From the NCBI RefSeq assembly GCF_000507845.1, contig NZ_KI669455.1:253441-317440 (forward strand): a DNA stretch of 64,000 nt, given 5' to 3'. This document shows positions 1 through 8,181 of this stretch, piece after piece. Under the pieces are notes generated by a model, which was given only the letters and a program-made list of their open reading frames with translations, was not told where the DNA came from and made no database searches. The first letter of the stretch is position 1. Each line of letters opens with the position of its first letter. The position numbers were made by a program, and so were the translations under genes. This DNA is from Helicobacter macacae MIT 99-5501. GTDB lineage: Bacteria; Campylobacterota; Campylobacteria; Campylobacterales; Helicobacteraceae.

Positions 1-1
1 C

Positions 2-490
2 CCTCTAATCATCTATGATAATGCACCTATTAGGTATAGAGATAGACCTGTGGATAATTTTGTGCGTCCTTTTAGCTTGCGACTAAGCACTACACATAGC
101 TTCAATATAGGGAAGTTTAGGTGGCTATGGAACAATTTTTTTCGCTATCGCTCGCCATATAGCCGAATGGTAACGCTAACCACAAGCGCAAGCAACGCGG
201 TGTTTAAGCAGTGGCAAGCACTCTATCCAAACATAGAGGGTGTGTATGTCAAAAAGAACTTTAGGGGGGCATTTAGCTGGGATATGCGACTAGGGTTTGA
301 AGTGGATATGTGGCACAAAAATATTTTTTATGTGAATGTAGACATCTATAATGTCCTAAATGCTCGCAATGAAACAACTATAAGCCAATCAAGCGGAAAC
401 ACAGGCTATGATATAGCAGGCTCTAGCTACACTTACGCAGTCTATGAAGTGGGACGACAATTCTGGCTACAAGTGGGGTATAAGTTTTAG
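2..490 (+). CDS. TonB-dependent receptor, C-terminal part (5' end outside window)
   Basis: The reading frame is open from base 2, so this is the last ~162 residues of a larger gene that begins before the window. It matches the C-terminus of the 995-residue receptor at 24813-27800 segment by segment: YRDRPV, RPF(S/T)LRL, WNNFFR, FSWDMRLGFE, (V/M)NVDI(Y/F)NVLN, AVYEVGRQFWLQ(V/L)GYKF. It therefore forms the last beta-strands of an outer-membrane barrel and ends in the terminal phenylalanine expected for insertion by the BAM complex. The substrate cannot be told from this part. It is convergent with ilvH and no base separates the two stop codons, so no terminator fits between them. The barrel call is secure; the ligand is unknown. 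Confidence 0.88.
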   Translation, partial: PLIIYDNAPIRYRDRPVDNFVRPFSLRLSTTHSFNIGKFRWLWNNFFRYRSPYSRMVTLTTSASNAVFKQWQALYPNIEGVYVKKNFRGAFSWDMRLGFEVDMWHKNIFYVNVDIYNVLNARNETTISQSSGNTGYDIAGSSYTYAVYEVGRQFWLQVGYKF

Positions 491-961
491 CTAATATCTC
501 TCCATAGCGATGACACCGCTACGCAAAATCTCTTTTGGCTTAAACTTGCTTAGGGCTTTTATGAGGCTTGTTATGCGGTGTGGTTTTTCGGTGGCTACGA
601 TGATTATGTATTTTTCATTGGCATTGGCGATTTTGCCATTATAAGCCCTAGCTAGTGCTTCAATCCCTGCCAAATCCTCATCAATCCCCACCTTGATAAG
701 TGCTGTTTCTTTCTCTAGTAAATCATCATCATCGCTTACCTTTAGCACGGGGATAAGTTTGTGAAGCTGCTTGATAATCTGCTCTAGCACGCGAGAATCT
801 CCCTCTGTGGCGATAGTGATTCGCGATAAATCACTATTTGGGATAGGTGCTACGGTTAGGGACTCAATATTATATCCTCTCCCTGCAAAAAGCCCTGAAA
901 CACGCGCTAGGACGCTATGCTCATTGACTACGGTTACACTTATGATTTTTCTTGCCTGCAT
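491..961 (-). CDS. ilvH: Acetolactate synthase small (regulatory) subunit
   Basis: The 156-residue protein starts MQARKIISVTVVNEHSVLAR and carries the ACT domain typical of IlvH/IlvN (about residues 4-75, with GLFAGRGYNIESLTV). A C-terminal domain follows, ending near residue 156. In this family the subunit activates the catalytic large subunit and confers valine feedback inhibition in branched-chain amino-acid synthesis. A longer frame reaches back to 1057, but the -10-like box at 1026-1031 would place that start upstream of the transcript, and the family begins near MQARK, so 961 is preferred. No large-subunit gene is adjacent: ffh is divergent and a receptor gene is convergent. The gene therefore seems to be transcribed alone. 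Confidence 0.92.
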   Translation of the reverse strand: MQARKIISVTVVNEHSVLARVSGLFAGRGYNIESLTVAPIPNSDLSRITIATEGDSRVLEQIIKQLHKLIPVLKVSDDDDLLEKETALIKVGIDEDLAGIEALARAYNGKIANANEKYIIIVATEKPHRITSLIKALSKFKPKEILRSGVIAMERY

Positions 962-1025
962 TTTGAAAGCCTTTAGGTGTTTTGTGTGATTTATGCTAAA
1001 TGTGTGCCAAAAATTATAAGGCATT

Positions 1026-1031
1026 ATTGTA
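1026..1031 (-). promoter_or_regulatory. -10 box for ilvH
   Basis: On the minus strand this reads TACAAT followed by AATGCC, the usual look of -10 boxes in this window. It predicts a transcript start near 1018 and a leader of roughly 57 bases before the ilvH start at 961. Confidence 0.5.
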
Positions 1032-1182
1032 TCGCAAAATCTAACTAGAAATCTCATAAAAATTTAAACAAAATATATTACAATTTTGCATTTTGTGTTT
1101 GCGTTGTGAAAATAATGCAAAGCCCAATCACAGAAGCTAAGATTTTGGATGCCAAGATTTTGACACTTTAAGATTTTGCACC

Positions 1183-1214
1183 AAAATCTAGCTTTTGTAA
1201 AATCTAGCTTTTGT
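1183..1214 (+). repeat. Perfect 16-bp tandem duplication in the ffh leader
   Basis: The 16-base unit AAAATCTAGCTTTTGT is present twice head to tail and is followed directly by AAGGAA, the ribosome-binding site of ffh (start 1225). It looks like a recent slippage or local duplication. It could affect leader structure, but no function can be claimed. Confidence 0.9.
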
Positions 1215-1224
1215 AAGGAAAAAA

Positions 1225-2583
1225 ATGTTTGAAACTCTAAGCACCTCTTTTAAAACCATTGCTTCCAAAATCCGCTTCAATGATGATGAAAAATCACTAA
1301 ATCGCGCACTAGATGAGCTAAAAAAAGCCCTGCTAAAAAACGATGTCCACCACAAAGTAACCAAAGCCTTGCTAGAATCTATCGCGCTAAAAACCAAGCA
1401 AAAAGGCATAGGTAAGCAAAGTTTTTTGGACGCGATGAGTGAGAGCCTAACGCAGATTCTAACCACAAGTGGAAACTATGGCTTTGTGTATGCGCCTCGT
1501 CCGCCCACAGTCGTGCTTATGTGCGGATTGCAAGGTAGTGGCAAAACCACCACTAGCGCAAAGCTAGCAAACTACCTAAAAACTCGCAATAAAAAGGTGC
1601 TACTTGTGGCGTGCGATTTGGCTAGGCTAGCTGCAGTTTCCCAGCTAAAGATTTTGGGAGAGCAAATCGAAGTGGAGGTTTTCACACCCCAAAGCCTTGC
1701 GGAACAATCTAGCGAAAAAAATCTCACACCCCAAATCATCGCAAAAGAAGCCAAAAAAAGGGCATTGCAAGGGGGATTTGATGTGATGATAGTCGATAGC
1801 GCAGGACGATTATCAATCGATGAAAATCTAATGGACGAACTAGAAGCGATAAAAAAATCTATTGAGCCAAATGAAATCTTTTATGTAGCAGATTCTCTAA
1901 GCGGACAAGACGGCTTGCGTAGTGCGGAGGCATTTCATCAAAAGGTGGGCTTAAGTGGTGTGATTTTGAGCAAATTTGATAGCGATTCAAAAGGTGGAAT
2001 CGCCCTAAATATCGCCTATCAGCTACAAATCCCACTGCGCTTCATCGGCAATGGAGAGAAAATCCCAGACTTAGACATAGCGATGCCAGATAGAATCGTA
2101 TCTAGGCTTATGGGTGCGGGCGATATAGTATCTCTAGCAGAAAAAACCGCCGCAGTGATTGACGAAAAAGAAGCAAAAGACATTACCAAAAAGCTAAAAA
2201 GGGGGCAGTTTGGGTTTGAGGATTTTCTAGCACAAATAGAAAATGTCAAAAAATTAGGCTCAATGAGTTCTCTAGTCTCTATGATACCCGGTCTATCTCA
2301 AGTGGCAGGTGGGCTAAAAAATATCGATTTAGACAACTCCAAAGAGATAAAAAATATCCGCGCAATGGTAGACTCTATGACAAAAAAAGAGAGAGCAGAT
2401 GTAAGCCTGCTAAATGGCTCAAGACGCAAGAGAATCGCACAAGGAGCGGGGCTAGAAGTCGCAGATATAAATCGCATTGTCAAGCAGTTTGACAACGCAG
2501 CAAAAATGGCAAAGCGATTTAGTGGCAAGGGTGGAATGCAAGAGCTAATGGGGCTTATGGGGCAAATGAAGCAAAGGCACTAA
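1225..2583 (+). CDS. ffh: Signal recognition particle GTPase Ffh
   Basis: This 452-residue protein binds SRP RNA and signal peptides and targets ribosomes to the membrane through FtsY. It has an N-terminal helical N domain (1-90), then the SRP-type G domain. The P-loop GLQGSGKTTT is at 101-110, a DLARLAA segment at 131-137 replaces the more usual DTxRPAA, DSAGR lies near 192, and SKFD serves as the G4-type motif near 251. The methionine-rich M domain (about 300-452) ends in GGMQELMGLMGQMKQRH. Length is normal. The ATG is preceded by AAGGAA. The gene is convergent with the zeta-like gene, only 28 bases downstream. Confidence 0.97.
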   Translation: MFETLSTSFKTIASKIRFNDDEKSLNRALDELKKALLKNDVHHKVTKALLESIALKTKQKGIGKQSFLDAMSESLTQILTTSGNYGFVYAPRPPTVVLMCGLQGSGKTTTSAKLANYLKTRNKKVLLVACDLARLAAVSQLKILGEQIEVEVFTPQSLAEQSSEKNLTPQIIAKEAKKRALQGGFDVMIVDSAGRLSIDENLMDELEAIKKSIEPNEIFYVADSLSGQDGLRSAEAFHQKVGLSGVILSKFDSDSKGGIALNIAYQLQIPLRFIGNGEKIPDLDIAMPDRIVSRLMGAGDIVSLAEKTAAVIDEKEAKDITKKLKRGQFGFEDFLAQIENVKKLGSMSSLVSMIPGLSQVAGGLKNIDLDNSKEIKNIRAMVDSMTKKERADVSLLNGSRRKRIAQGAGLEVADINRIVKQFDNAAKMAKRFSGKGGMQELMGLMGQMKQRH

Positions 2584-2611
2584 AATCTAAAAAATCTATG
2601 ACAGCAAAAAA

Positions 2612-3214
2612 CTAGCTCAATAAAGAATCTATATAGCTCATATCTGTGGTTTTCCTAAATGCGCTTGTTGTGCCATTTGGCGTGTTTTGCGAATTATCAA
2701 AGATTTCTACTTTTTCACAAAGTGGCGTGATTTTTTTTAGATTTTGTAGTGATTCTACATATCTTCTTTCTATTAGGTGTGGCTTTATGTTGTGCCCACC
2801 TTTTTTTACTCGCATTGCTACACGCTCTTTTGCAAGATTGACAGAATTTAGAGCTACATAATAAAGATAGATTTCATATCCAGCTTTTTTTAGTGTGTCA
2901 AATAGTGTGATTATGCTTTTTCCACAAAGTGTGGTTTCTTGATTAAAGTTTTGTTTTTGGGCTATGTAGCTTGTGCGGATTTTTAGGGCGATTTTTGAAG
3001 CACGAAATTGGTCTTTTTGCTCACGCCAATCCCCAAAAGAGCTTACAATTTCATCAATATTTATTCGCAGTCCAAAGTGCTTCCCTTGCTCTAGCTTATC
3101 ATAATAAAGAGTGGTTTTGCCAGCACCATTTACACCTGCAAAAATATATGCCTTTGGCTTGTCATAGTTTTTATCATTTGGATTTTGACTTGATTGATTT
3201 ATGATTTTACTCAT
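2612..3214 (-). CDS. Zeta-toxin-family P-loop kinase
   Basis: This is a 201-residue P-loop protein with GVNGAGKTTLYYD as Walker A near residue 25. It also has NIDEI, where the Asp matches the catalytic acid of zeta kinases, a QETTL segment, and the C-terminal pattern HLIERRYVESLQNL...VEIFDNS typical of COG4185 zeta-like kinases. Relatives phosphorylate UDP-N-acetylglucosamine or other small molecules, and some act as toxins. No epsilon-like antitoxin gene is next to it, so a toxin role is only an inference. ATG at 3214 has AAAAAAGGC in front; upstream in-frame codons to 3295 lie before the predicted transcript start. It is divergent from the ATP-grasp gene. Confidence 0.82.
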   Translation of the reverse strand: MSKIINQSSQNPNDKNYDKPKAYIFAGVNGAGKTTLYYDKLEQGKHFGLRINIDEIVSSFGDWREQKDQFRASKIALKIRTSYIAQKQNFNQETTLCGKSIITLFDTLKKAGYEIYLYYVALNSVNLAKERVAMRVKKGGHNIKPHLIERRYVESLQNLKKITPLCEKVEIFDNSQNTPNGTTSAFRKTTDMSYIDSLLS

Positions 3215-3283
3215 TTTGATTGCCTTTTTTATAATGCAAATTACAAAATACACCATTATTATGTGCCTTTGTTTGCACTTGGC

Positions 3284-3289
3284 ATTATA
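3284..3289 (-). promoter_or_regulatory. -10 box for the zeta-like gene
   Basis: The minus strand reads GCTATAATGCC, a perfect TATAAT. A transcript start near 3277 and a ~63-base leader follow from its position. Confidence 0.6.
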
Positions 3290-3366
3290 GCACAAATGCT
3301 ATGCTTCAAATCGTGCGCAAAAGCACAAAATATATGCTTTAAAAAGCTAGTAAATATAGATTTTGA

Positions 3367-3372
3367 TATAAT
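3367..3372 (+). promoter_or_regulatory. -10 box for the glutathionylspermidine-synthase-like gene
   Basis: TGATATAATGC contains a perfect TATAAT with an extended TG-like context. The start codon lies 41 bases downstream and is preceded by AAAGGA. Confidence 0.6.
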
Positions 3373-3412
3373 GCAAAAATATGTGCAAAATACTACAAAC
3401 AAAGGACACTAA

Positions 3413-4627
3413 ATGCAAGTAACTCCACTAAAACCAATCACAAATGATGACTTAGAAAAGCTAGGACTTTCTTGGCACACAGATGCTGATAGCACACCAT
3501 ATATCGAGCCTGAAATGGTAGAGATAAGCGAGGAGGAAAGCGAGGCTTTTTATGAAGCGGGAAATGAGCTGTATGATATGTTTTGCGAAGCGGCGCAATA
3601 TGTCATAGATGAAAAGCTATACTTCGAGCTAGATATACCAAACTCGCTAATTCCTATGATAGAGCAAAGCTGGGAGGAGGAGGTGCATTGGCATTTGTAT
3701 GGGAGATTTGATTTTAGTGGCGGGCTAGATGAAAAGCCTATAAAATTGCTAGAATTTAACGCTGATACACCAACGCTACTATATGAAAGCTCTGTGATAG
3801 CGTGGGCTATGCTAAAGGCAAATGGATATGATGAAAACGCGCAATTTAACAATATCTATGAGGCATTGGGAGAGAATTTTAAGCGCATAATCACACTAGG
3901 AGAGGATACAGCTAGATTTAGCGAAATCTATGAGGGGTGGAAGATTCTCTTTGCAAGTGTGAAAGGAAATGCCGAAGAAGAAAAAACAACAAGATTTTTG
4001 CAAGAAATCGCGCAAAGTGTGGGCTTTGCAAGTGAATTTGGCTACATAGATGAAGTGAAGTTTAGCGAGAGTGAGGGGGTGTTTTTTAATGATGAGAACT
4101 ACGAATTTTTATTTAAACTTTTGCCTTGGGAATCTATCGCCATAGATGAGCCAGAGCTAGCCCTGCTTATGCGCGGGATAATGCAAAATAAAGCAGGTAT
4201 TTTTCTAAATCCTGCCTATACTTTGCTTTTCCAAAGCAAAAGAATGCTAAAGATTTTGTGGGATTTGTTTCCAAACCACCCATTGCTATTGCCTGCTAGC
4301 TTTGAGCCGCTCTCAAATAGTGGCGCAAATGGTGGCACAAAGCTAGCCCAAGTCAAAAAGGCAAGCTTCGGAAGAGAGGGCGGGGGAGTGGAGATTTTTG
4401 ATGAGAGTGGAGCGACTTTGGCACAAAATATCGGTGAGTATGCCAACTTCAAGCCTGTGTATCAGGAGTTTTGCGAGCTAAATGAGCATAATGGATTTTA
4501 CTATCAACCAAATGTGTTTTTTGCCTATGAATCTTGCGGGCTAGGATTTCGCAAAAGTGCCAAAAAAGGCAAAGAGGGGCTAATCTTGGATAACTATTCC
4601 AAATTTGTAAGCCACAGAATAGTTTAG
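3413..4627 (+). CDS. Glutathionylspermidine synthase-like ATP-grasp ligase
   Basis: The 404-residue protein matches the synthetase half of glutathionylspermidine synthase (YgiC/YjfC-type). Features seen are HWHLYGRFDF near residue 93, LLEFNADTPTLLYE near 115, and a glycine-rich segment FGREGGGVEIF near 325 that fits the ATP-grasp nucleotide loop. The C-terminus is rich in aromatics and contains FYYQPNVFFAYESCGLGFR. It lacks the N-terminal amidase domain of E. coli GspS, so the true amine and peptide substrates are uncertain. A homologue is present in H. pylori. RBS AAAGGA lies before the ATG. It is expressed alone, divergent from the zeta-like kinase. Confidence 0.85.
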   Translation: MQVTPLKPITNDDLEKLGLSWHTDADSTPYIEPEMVEISEEESEAFYEAGNELYDMFCEAAQYVIDEKLYFELDIPNSLIPMIEQSWEEEVHWHLYGRFDFSGGLDEKPIKLLEFNADTPTLLYESSVIAWAMLKANGYDENAQFNNIYEALGENFKRIITLGEDTARFSEIYEGWKILFASVKGNAEEEKTTRFLQEIAQSVGFASEFGYIDEVKFSESEGVFFNDENYEFLFKLLPWESIAIDEPELALLMRGIMQNKAGIFLNPAYTLLFQSKRMLKILWDLFPNHPLLLPASFEPLSNSGANGGTKLAQVKKASFGREGGGVEIFDESGATLAQNIGEYANFKPVYQEFCELNEHNGFYYQPNVFFAYESCGLGFRKSAKKGKEGLILDNYSKFVSHRIV

Positions 4628-4800
4628 GATTGTTTAAAAAGATTTGTTTGATTTTGACTTAGACATTATTTTGTGCACGGGATTTTGCTTGGAATCTTGG
4701 CTTAAATACTTGTCCAAATCGCACTTAAAATTGTCTAGTAGAGTAAAATGCTAAAGCTAATGGTGGATAAAGTTGAAATATTATGCAGAATCAAAAAGTA

Positions 4801-4855
4801 GGATTTCAAAAAAGAGAACCTAATTTTTCTTAGATTCCGCACTATTTTGAAATCC
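4801..4855. repeat. 11-bp perfect inverted repeat between convergent genes
   Basis: GGATTTCAAAA (4801-4811) is complementary to TTTTGAAATCC (4845-4855), with a 33-base spacer. It sits in the 286-base gap between the convergent ATP-grasp gene and petC and could end transcripts from either side. The rest of the gap (4628-4800 and 4856-4913) shows nothing else. Confidence 0.45.
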
Positions 4856-4913
4856 CAAATAGGTAAAAATAAGTAAAACGCTATCAAAATCTAAACCCCC
4901 CTCCAAACAAACA

Positions 4914-6002
4914 CTAATGCAATTCAGCCCATATTTTGCGCTTCCAAAGATACGCAAGCACTGCCATAATGCCAAAGAATAGCATTATTTTCCAGCCTAG
5001 CGATTCTCTTTGCTCTTTCTTAGTGTCTCCCACTTCATTTAGATAGTTTATGACTTTTTCTTCAGCTTCTTTTGTAAGCCCTAGTCGTGGCATAGAAGTG
5101 CCGGGCAGAAGTTTTTGTGGGTCATTCATAAATTTATATAGATAGTCCTCGCCGCGCGCACGAATCATCATAGACAAATCAGGCGCACGCGCTCCTAAGT
5201 ATCTCTCCAAATCATCAGTGCTAGAGTTTGAGCTCATATAGAAGTAGATATATGAGCGAGCACCCAAGTAGCGGTTCAAATCGCCGATGACACTAGGTGA
5301 AGTGAGCTTGTCATAATTCACACTATGACAGCGCAAACAAGCCTGCTCAAATACTTCTTTATCACTGATTTCTTTTGGTGCGATAGAGGAAAGATATGCC
5401 ACGATATTTCCTATCGCCTCATCTCCTAGCCAATCGTAGCCTGACATAGGATAGACTAGGTCTTCTTTGTGCCATAGCTTAGAAGCAAGGATAGGGTTTT
5501 TGATAAAGTGCGCCAAAAAGTTGTGGTCTAGCACAGCTGCCACGGTAGATAAATCTGGCGGGATAACACCATAGGCTTGAGAGACTTCCTCATCGCTTTG
5601 CTCTGTGCTGCGAGCAGCCAAATCAGGCTGGGACTTCACAGTGTGGCAGGAGTTGCAGTTTTCTACAAAGATTTGCTTGCCCTCCTCTGCATTGCCATTT
5701 TTTAAGTCCATCTTGCTCCAAAATCCATCAAGATTTGCTAGATTTTCTTGCGCTTTATCTAGCTCTTTTTGCGCTCGTTCTATGTTTAGCTGATTGCCAC
5801 TTTTTTGTGCAGATTTTAGGTTGGCATCAGCTTTTTTGACTAATTGCTTTAAGTCAAAGACATCATTTTTGCCACTTGCAACAAAGTCAAATTCTGCAGG
5901 AGCGACTTTTGGGTGCATAACGCTATGTGCCAAAGGCTCCACACCCCAATAAATCACGCCAATCACAATCACTACAATGACTAAAATCTTTAATTCTCTC
6001 AT
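4914..6002 (-). CDS. petC: Cytochrome bc1 complex, dihaem cytochrome c subunit
   Basis: This is the cytochrome c1 functional subunit of ubiquinol/menaquinol-cytochrome c reductase, on the periplasmic face of the inner membrane. There are two haem-binding motifs, CNSCH (116-120) and CLRCH (222-226), so it is a dihaem type as in other Campylobacterota. Candidate Met ligands occur in YPMSGY (186) and GTSMPRLG. One N-terminal membrane anchor (4-20) and one C-terminal segment (about 335-352) are visible. A charged helical stretch (50-92) is predicted to be coiled coil. The start overlaps the petB stop by 4 bases (6002/5999), so the two are translationally coupled. Confidence 0.95.
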   Translation of the reverse strand: MRELKILVIVVIVIGVIYWGVEPLAHSVMHPKVAPAEFDFVASGKNDVFDLKQLVKKADANLKSAQKSGNQLNIERAQKELDKAQENLANLDGFWSKMDLKNGNAEEGKQIFVENCNSCHTVKSQPDLAARSTEQSDEEVSQAYGVIPPDLSTVAAVLDHNFLAHFIKNPILASKLWHKEDLVYPMSGYDWLGDEAIGNIVAYLSSIAPKEISDKEVFEQACLRCHSVNYDKLTSPSVIGDLNRYLGARSYIYFYMSSNSSTDDLERYLGARAPDLSMMIRARGEDYLYKFMNDPQKLLPGTSMPRLGLTKEAEEKVINYLNEVGDTKKEQRESLGWKIMLFFGIMAVLAYLWKRKIWAELH

Positions 6003-7258
6003 AGCCCACCTCCTTGCGTAGCTTTACGCTCTTTGATAGTGATATAGGGCAGTGCGACAAAGATAAGGAACAAAAATCCAATAGAAGCCACACAACCTAT
6101 GTAGGTGTTTATCCCCTCTGGTGGGAGCTTGCCATAGACGGTTAGCACGATTAAATCTATGATAAGTAGCCAAAACCATACAAAGTAAGCCTTGCGTTTG
6201 TGGGCTGGCTTTACCACAGGGCTTCTATCAAGCCAAGGAAGTAGCAAAAATACCACTTGTGCCACACCAAATGCTGCAAGTCCTATGTCGCTAGCTTTTA
6301 TCGGTCCCACATTAAAGAAAAATCCACGCAACACTTCATAGCTCCACAAGAAATACCACTCAGGATAAATATGTGTAGGAGTTTTTAGAGAATCTGCTGG
6401 GTCAAAATTCACAGGGTCCATAGCAAAATCAAAGTGATAGCACACAAGGTAGAAAAATAGCACCATAAACGCACATACCACAAAAATGTCTTTGGACATA
6501 AACACAGGCCAAAAAGGAATAACTTTGGACTCTGCTCTTTTGCCCTCTTCGTATTTTTTTGCTTCTTCCTCGAAGTTTATCTCTTCGCCATCTTGGTTAT
6601 TTACATGGGGGAATCGTAGTGAATAGAAGTGAAATGCGATAAGTAGCATTATCACCACAGGCAATAGCACTACATGAAGCATAAAAAACCTTGTCAAAGT
6701 CGCATCGGCTACGACATAGTTTCCTCGTATCCACTCGACTAAATCATCACCAATAAATGGAATCCCCCCAAAAAGGTTGGTAATAACAGTAGCAGCCCAA
6801 TAGCTCATCTGTCCCCAAGGCAACATATATCCACTAAATGCTTCCGCAGAAAATACCACAAACAGCAACATACCGCCTATCCACACCATTTCTCGCCCTT
6901 GCTTATACGAGCCATAATAAATCGCTACAAACATATGAATGTAAATAATCACAAACACCATACTTGCAGCTACTGCGTGTATATGTCGCCACAGCCAGCC
7001 AAACTCCACTTCTTTCATAATAGTGAAATTCACGCTATTAAACGCATAGTCCGTATCAGGCTTGTAATACATAAGCAAAAACAGCCCGCTTACCACAAGT
7101 AGCGTAAATAGCGTCAGCAAAAGCACGCCCATAGCCCAAAGGAAATTGATATTTTTAGGAATCCAATATTCCGTCATCATCACTTTGAGGAATTTATTTA
7201 CACCAAGCCTTTTATCAAGCCAATCCATAAGTCCTTCTGATTTGTTAAAAGTCGCCAT
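5999..7258 (-). CDS. petB: Cytochrome b of the bc1 complex
   Basis: The 419-residue integral membrane protein carries the haem-b histidine pairs (WRHIHAVAAS plus YIHMF near residue 108; FMLHVVLLP plus AFHFYSLRFPH near 215). It also has the Qo-site PEWY motif (IYPEWYFLWSYEVLRG, near 300). Seven to eight hydrophobic helices are evident. It is the quinol-oxidising core of the complex between the Rieske protein and cytochrome c1. It lies 10 bases after petA and overlaps petC. An RBS (AGGAGA) precedes the ATG. Confidence 0.97.
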   Translation of the reverse strand: MATFNKSEGLMDWLDKRLGVNKFLKVMMTEYWIPKNINFLWAMGVLLLTLFTLLVVSGLFLLMYYKPDTDYAFNSVNFTIMKEVEFGWLWRHIHAVAASMVFVIIYIHMFVAIYYGSYKQGREMVWIGGMLLFVVFSAEAFSGYMLPWGQMSYWAATVITNLFGGIPFIGDDLVEWIRGNYVVADATLTRFFMLHVVLLPVVIMLLIAFHFYSLRFPHVNNQDGEEINFEEEAKKYEEGKRAESKVIPFWPVFMSKDIFVVCAFMVLFFYLVCYHFDFAMDPVNFDPADSLKTPTHIYPEWYFLWSYEVLRGFFFNVGPIKASDIGLAAFGVAQVVFLLLPWLDRSPVVKPAHKRKAYFVWFWLLIIDLIVLTVYGKLPPEGINTYIGCVASIGFLFLIFVALPYITIKERKATQGGGL

Positions 7259-7268
7259 TTTCTCTCCT

Positions 7269-7769
7269 TTATGCTTTTAGCATAGCTTCATACTCGGGTC
7301 CAGAAACACCAAGCGTAAGCACTGTGCCTTCTACTTTAAATGGCGGAACATCAAATGGTCTAGGTGGTGGAGTGCCCTCGACATTTATGCCATCTAGCGT
7401 GAATCGTCCGCCGTGGCAGGGACAAAGGAAGCTTTTTTCATCGCTTTTGTAGAATGGTATGCAACCCAAATGAGTGCAAATCTGCAAACCAAGCGTATAC
7501 ACAGCATCGCCTATTTTGAAGTTTCGCTTCGCATCAAAGCCATCTTGAGCGTCTTTTCTAATGATAAACACAGGCTTACCACGCCACTCAACGCGAGAAA
7601 AATCCCCCTCTTTTAGTTCTGCCACATCTACGGTGGTTACACCAGCAGAAACAACGCTTGGGAGAGGGTCCCAAGTCTTTTTCACAGCGATTAGTGAAGC
7701 CACAGCACCCACAGCGGTAACGCCGCCTAGTGCCATACCCAAGAAATCGCGTCTTTTTACTTCAGCCAT
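7269..7769 (-). CDS. petA: Rieske 2Fe-2S subunit of the bc1 complex
   Basis: The 166-residue protein starts with a twin-arginine-type leader ([12 protein letters not shown]) followed by a membrane anchor, as expected for Rieske proteins exported folded by Tat. The cluster-binding boxes CTHLGC and CPCHGG are both intact. It transfers electrons from quinol to cytochrome c1. The start at 7769 has a perfect AAGGAG upstream; an in-frame extension back to 7850 lies upstream of the -10 box and is rejected. It is the first gene of petABC. Confidence 0.96.
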   Translation of the reverse strand: MAEVKRRDFLGMALGGVTAVGAVASLIAVKKTWDPLPSVVSAGVTTVDVAELKEGDFSRVEWRGKPVFIIRKDAQDGFDAKRNFKIGDAVYTLGLQICTHLGCIPFYKSDEKSFLCPCHGGRFTLDGINVEGTPPPRPFDVPPFKVEGTVLTLGVSGPEYEAMLKA

Positions 7770-7799
7770 TGCGTTCTCCTTTTGCAAAATAAAAGGTTG

Positions 7800-7805
7800 A
7801 TTGTA
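7800..7805 (-). promoter_or_regulatory. -10 box for petABC
   Basis: The minus strand reads GTTACAATC. It predicts a start near 7793 and a short 24-base leader in front of petA. Confidence 0.55.
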
Positions 7806-8131
7806 ACGATAAACATTTAAAAGTCTTATTAAATAACTATAAAAATGCAAAAAAAACTAATATAAATTCATAATTTTGTCCTTTTTGAGAATAAAAAATA
7901 GCCACAAAAAATGCAAAAGTATCAGTAAATAGGCTTTTGTGCGACATTTGAGGGATTGTGCTTCGTTAAGAAACATTTGCCTAGCATCGTTAAATAATGT
8001 CGGGCTATGTAGCGTCTTGTTTTGTCGCATTTCACGCTACTTGTTTTAAGACTTTTCCAAAATCCTATCAATTTTGCTAAAAACTTATCTAAAAAATAAG
8101 AGAATGTATCTTTTTAGATATTTTTTTGCGC
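7806..8131. other. Divergent intergenic region with a hairpin
   Basis: No gene is seen between petA and the lipoprotein gene. GTAGCGT (8009-8015) is complementary to ACGCTAC (8034-8040) with an 18-base loop, and TGCGACA near 7942 is mirrored by TGTCGCA near 8023. The structure might belong to a small RNA or to a regulatory site; nothing decides between these. Confidence 0.3.
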
Positions 8132-8137
8132 TACAAT
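8132..8137 (+). promoter_or_regulatory. -10 box for the DUF285 lipoprotein gene
   Basis: GCTACAATAGC contains TACAAT, 45 bases before the start codon at 8182, which itself has AAGGAGAG in front. Confidence 0.55.
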
Positions 8138-8181
8138 AGCGATTTTACCTTAAAAATTTACTATCCAAATAAGGAGAGCAA

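Noticed and set aside
3194..3412. 72-codon frame overlapping the divergent promoters of the zeta-like and ATP-grasp genes
   Set aside because: It runs across both TATAAT boxes and has no supporting start signal.
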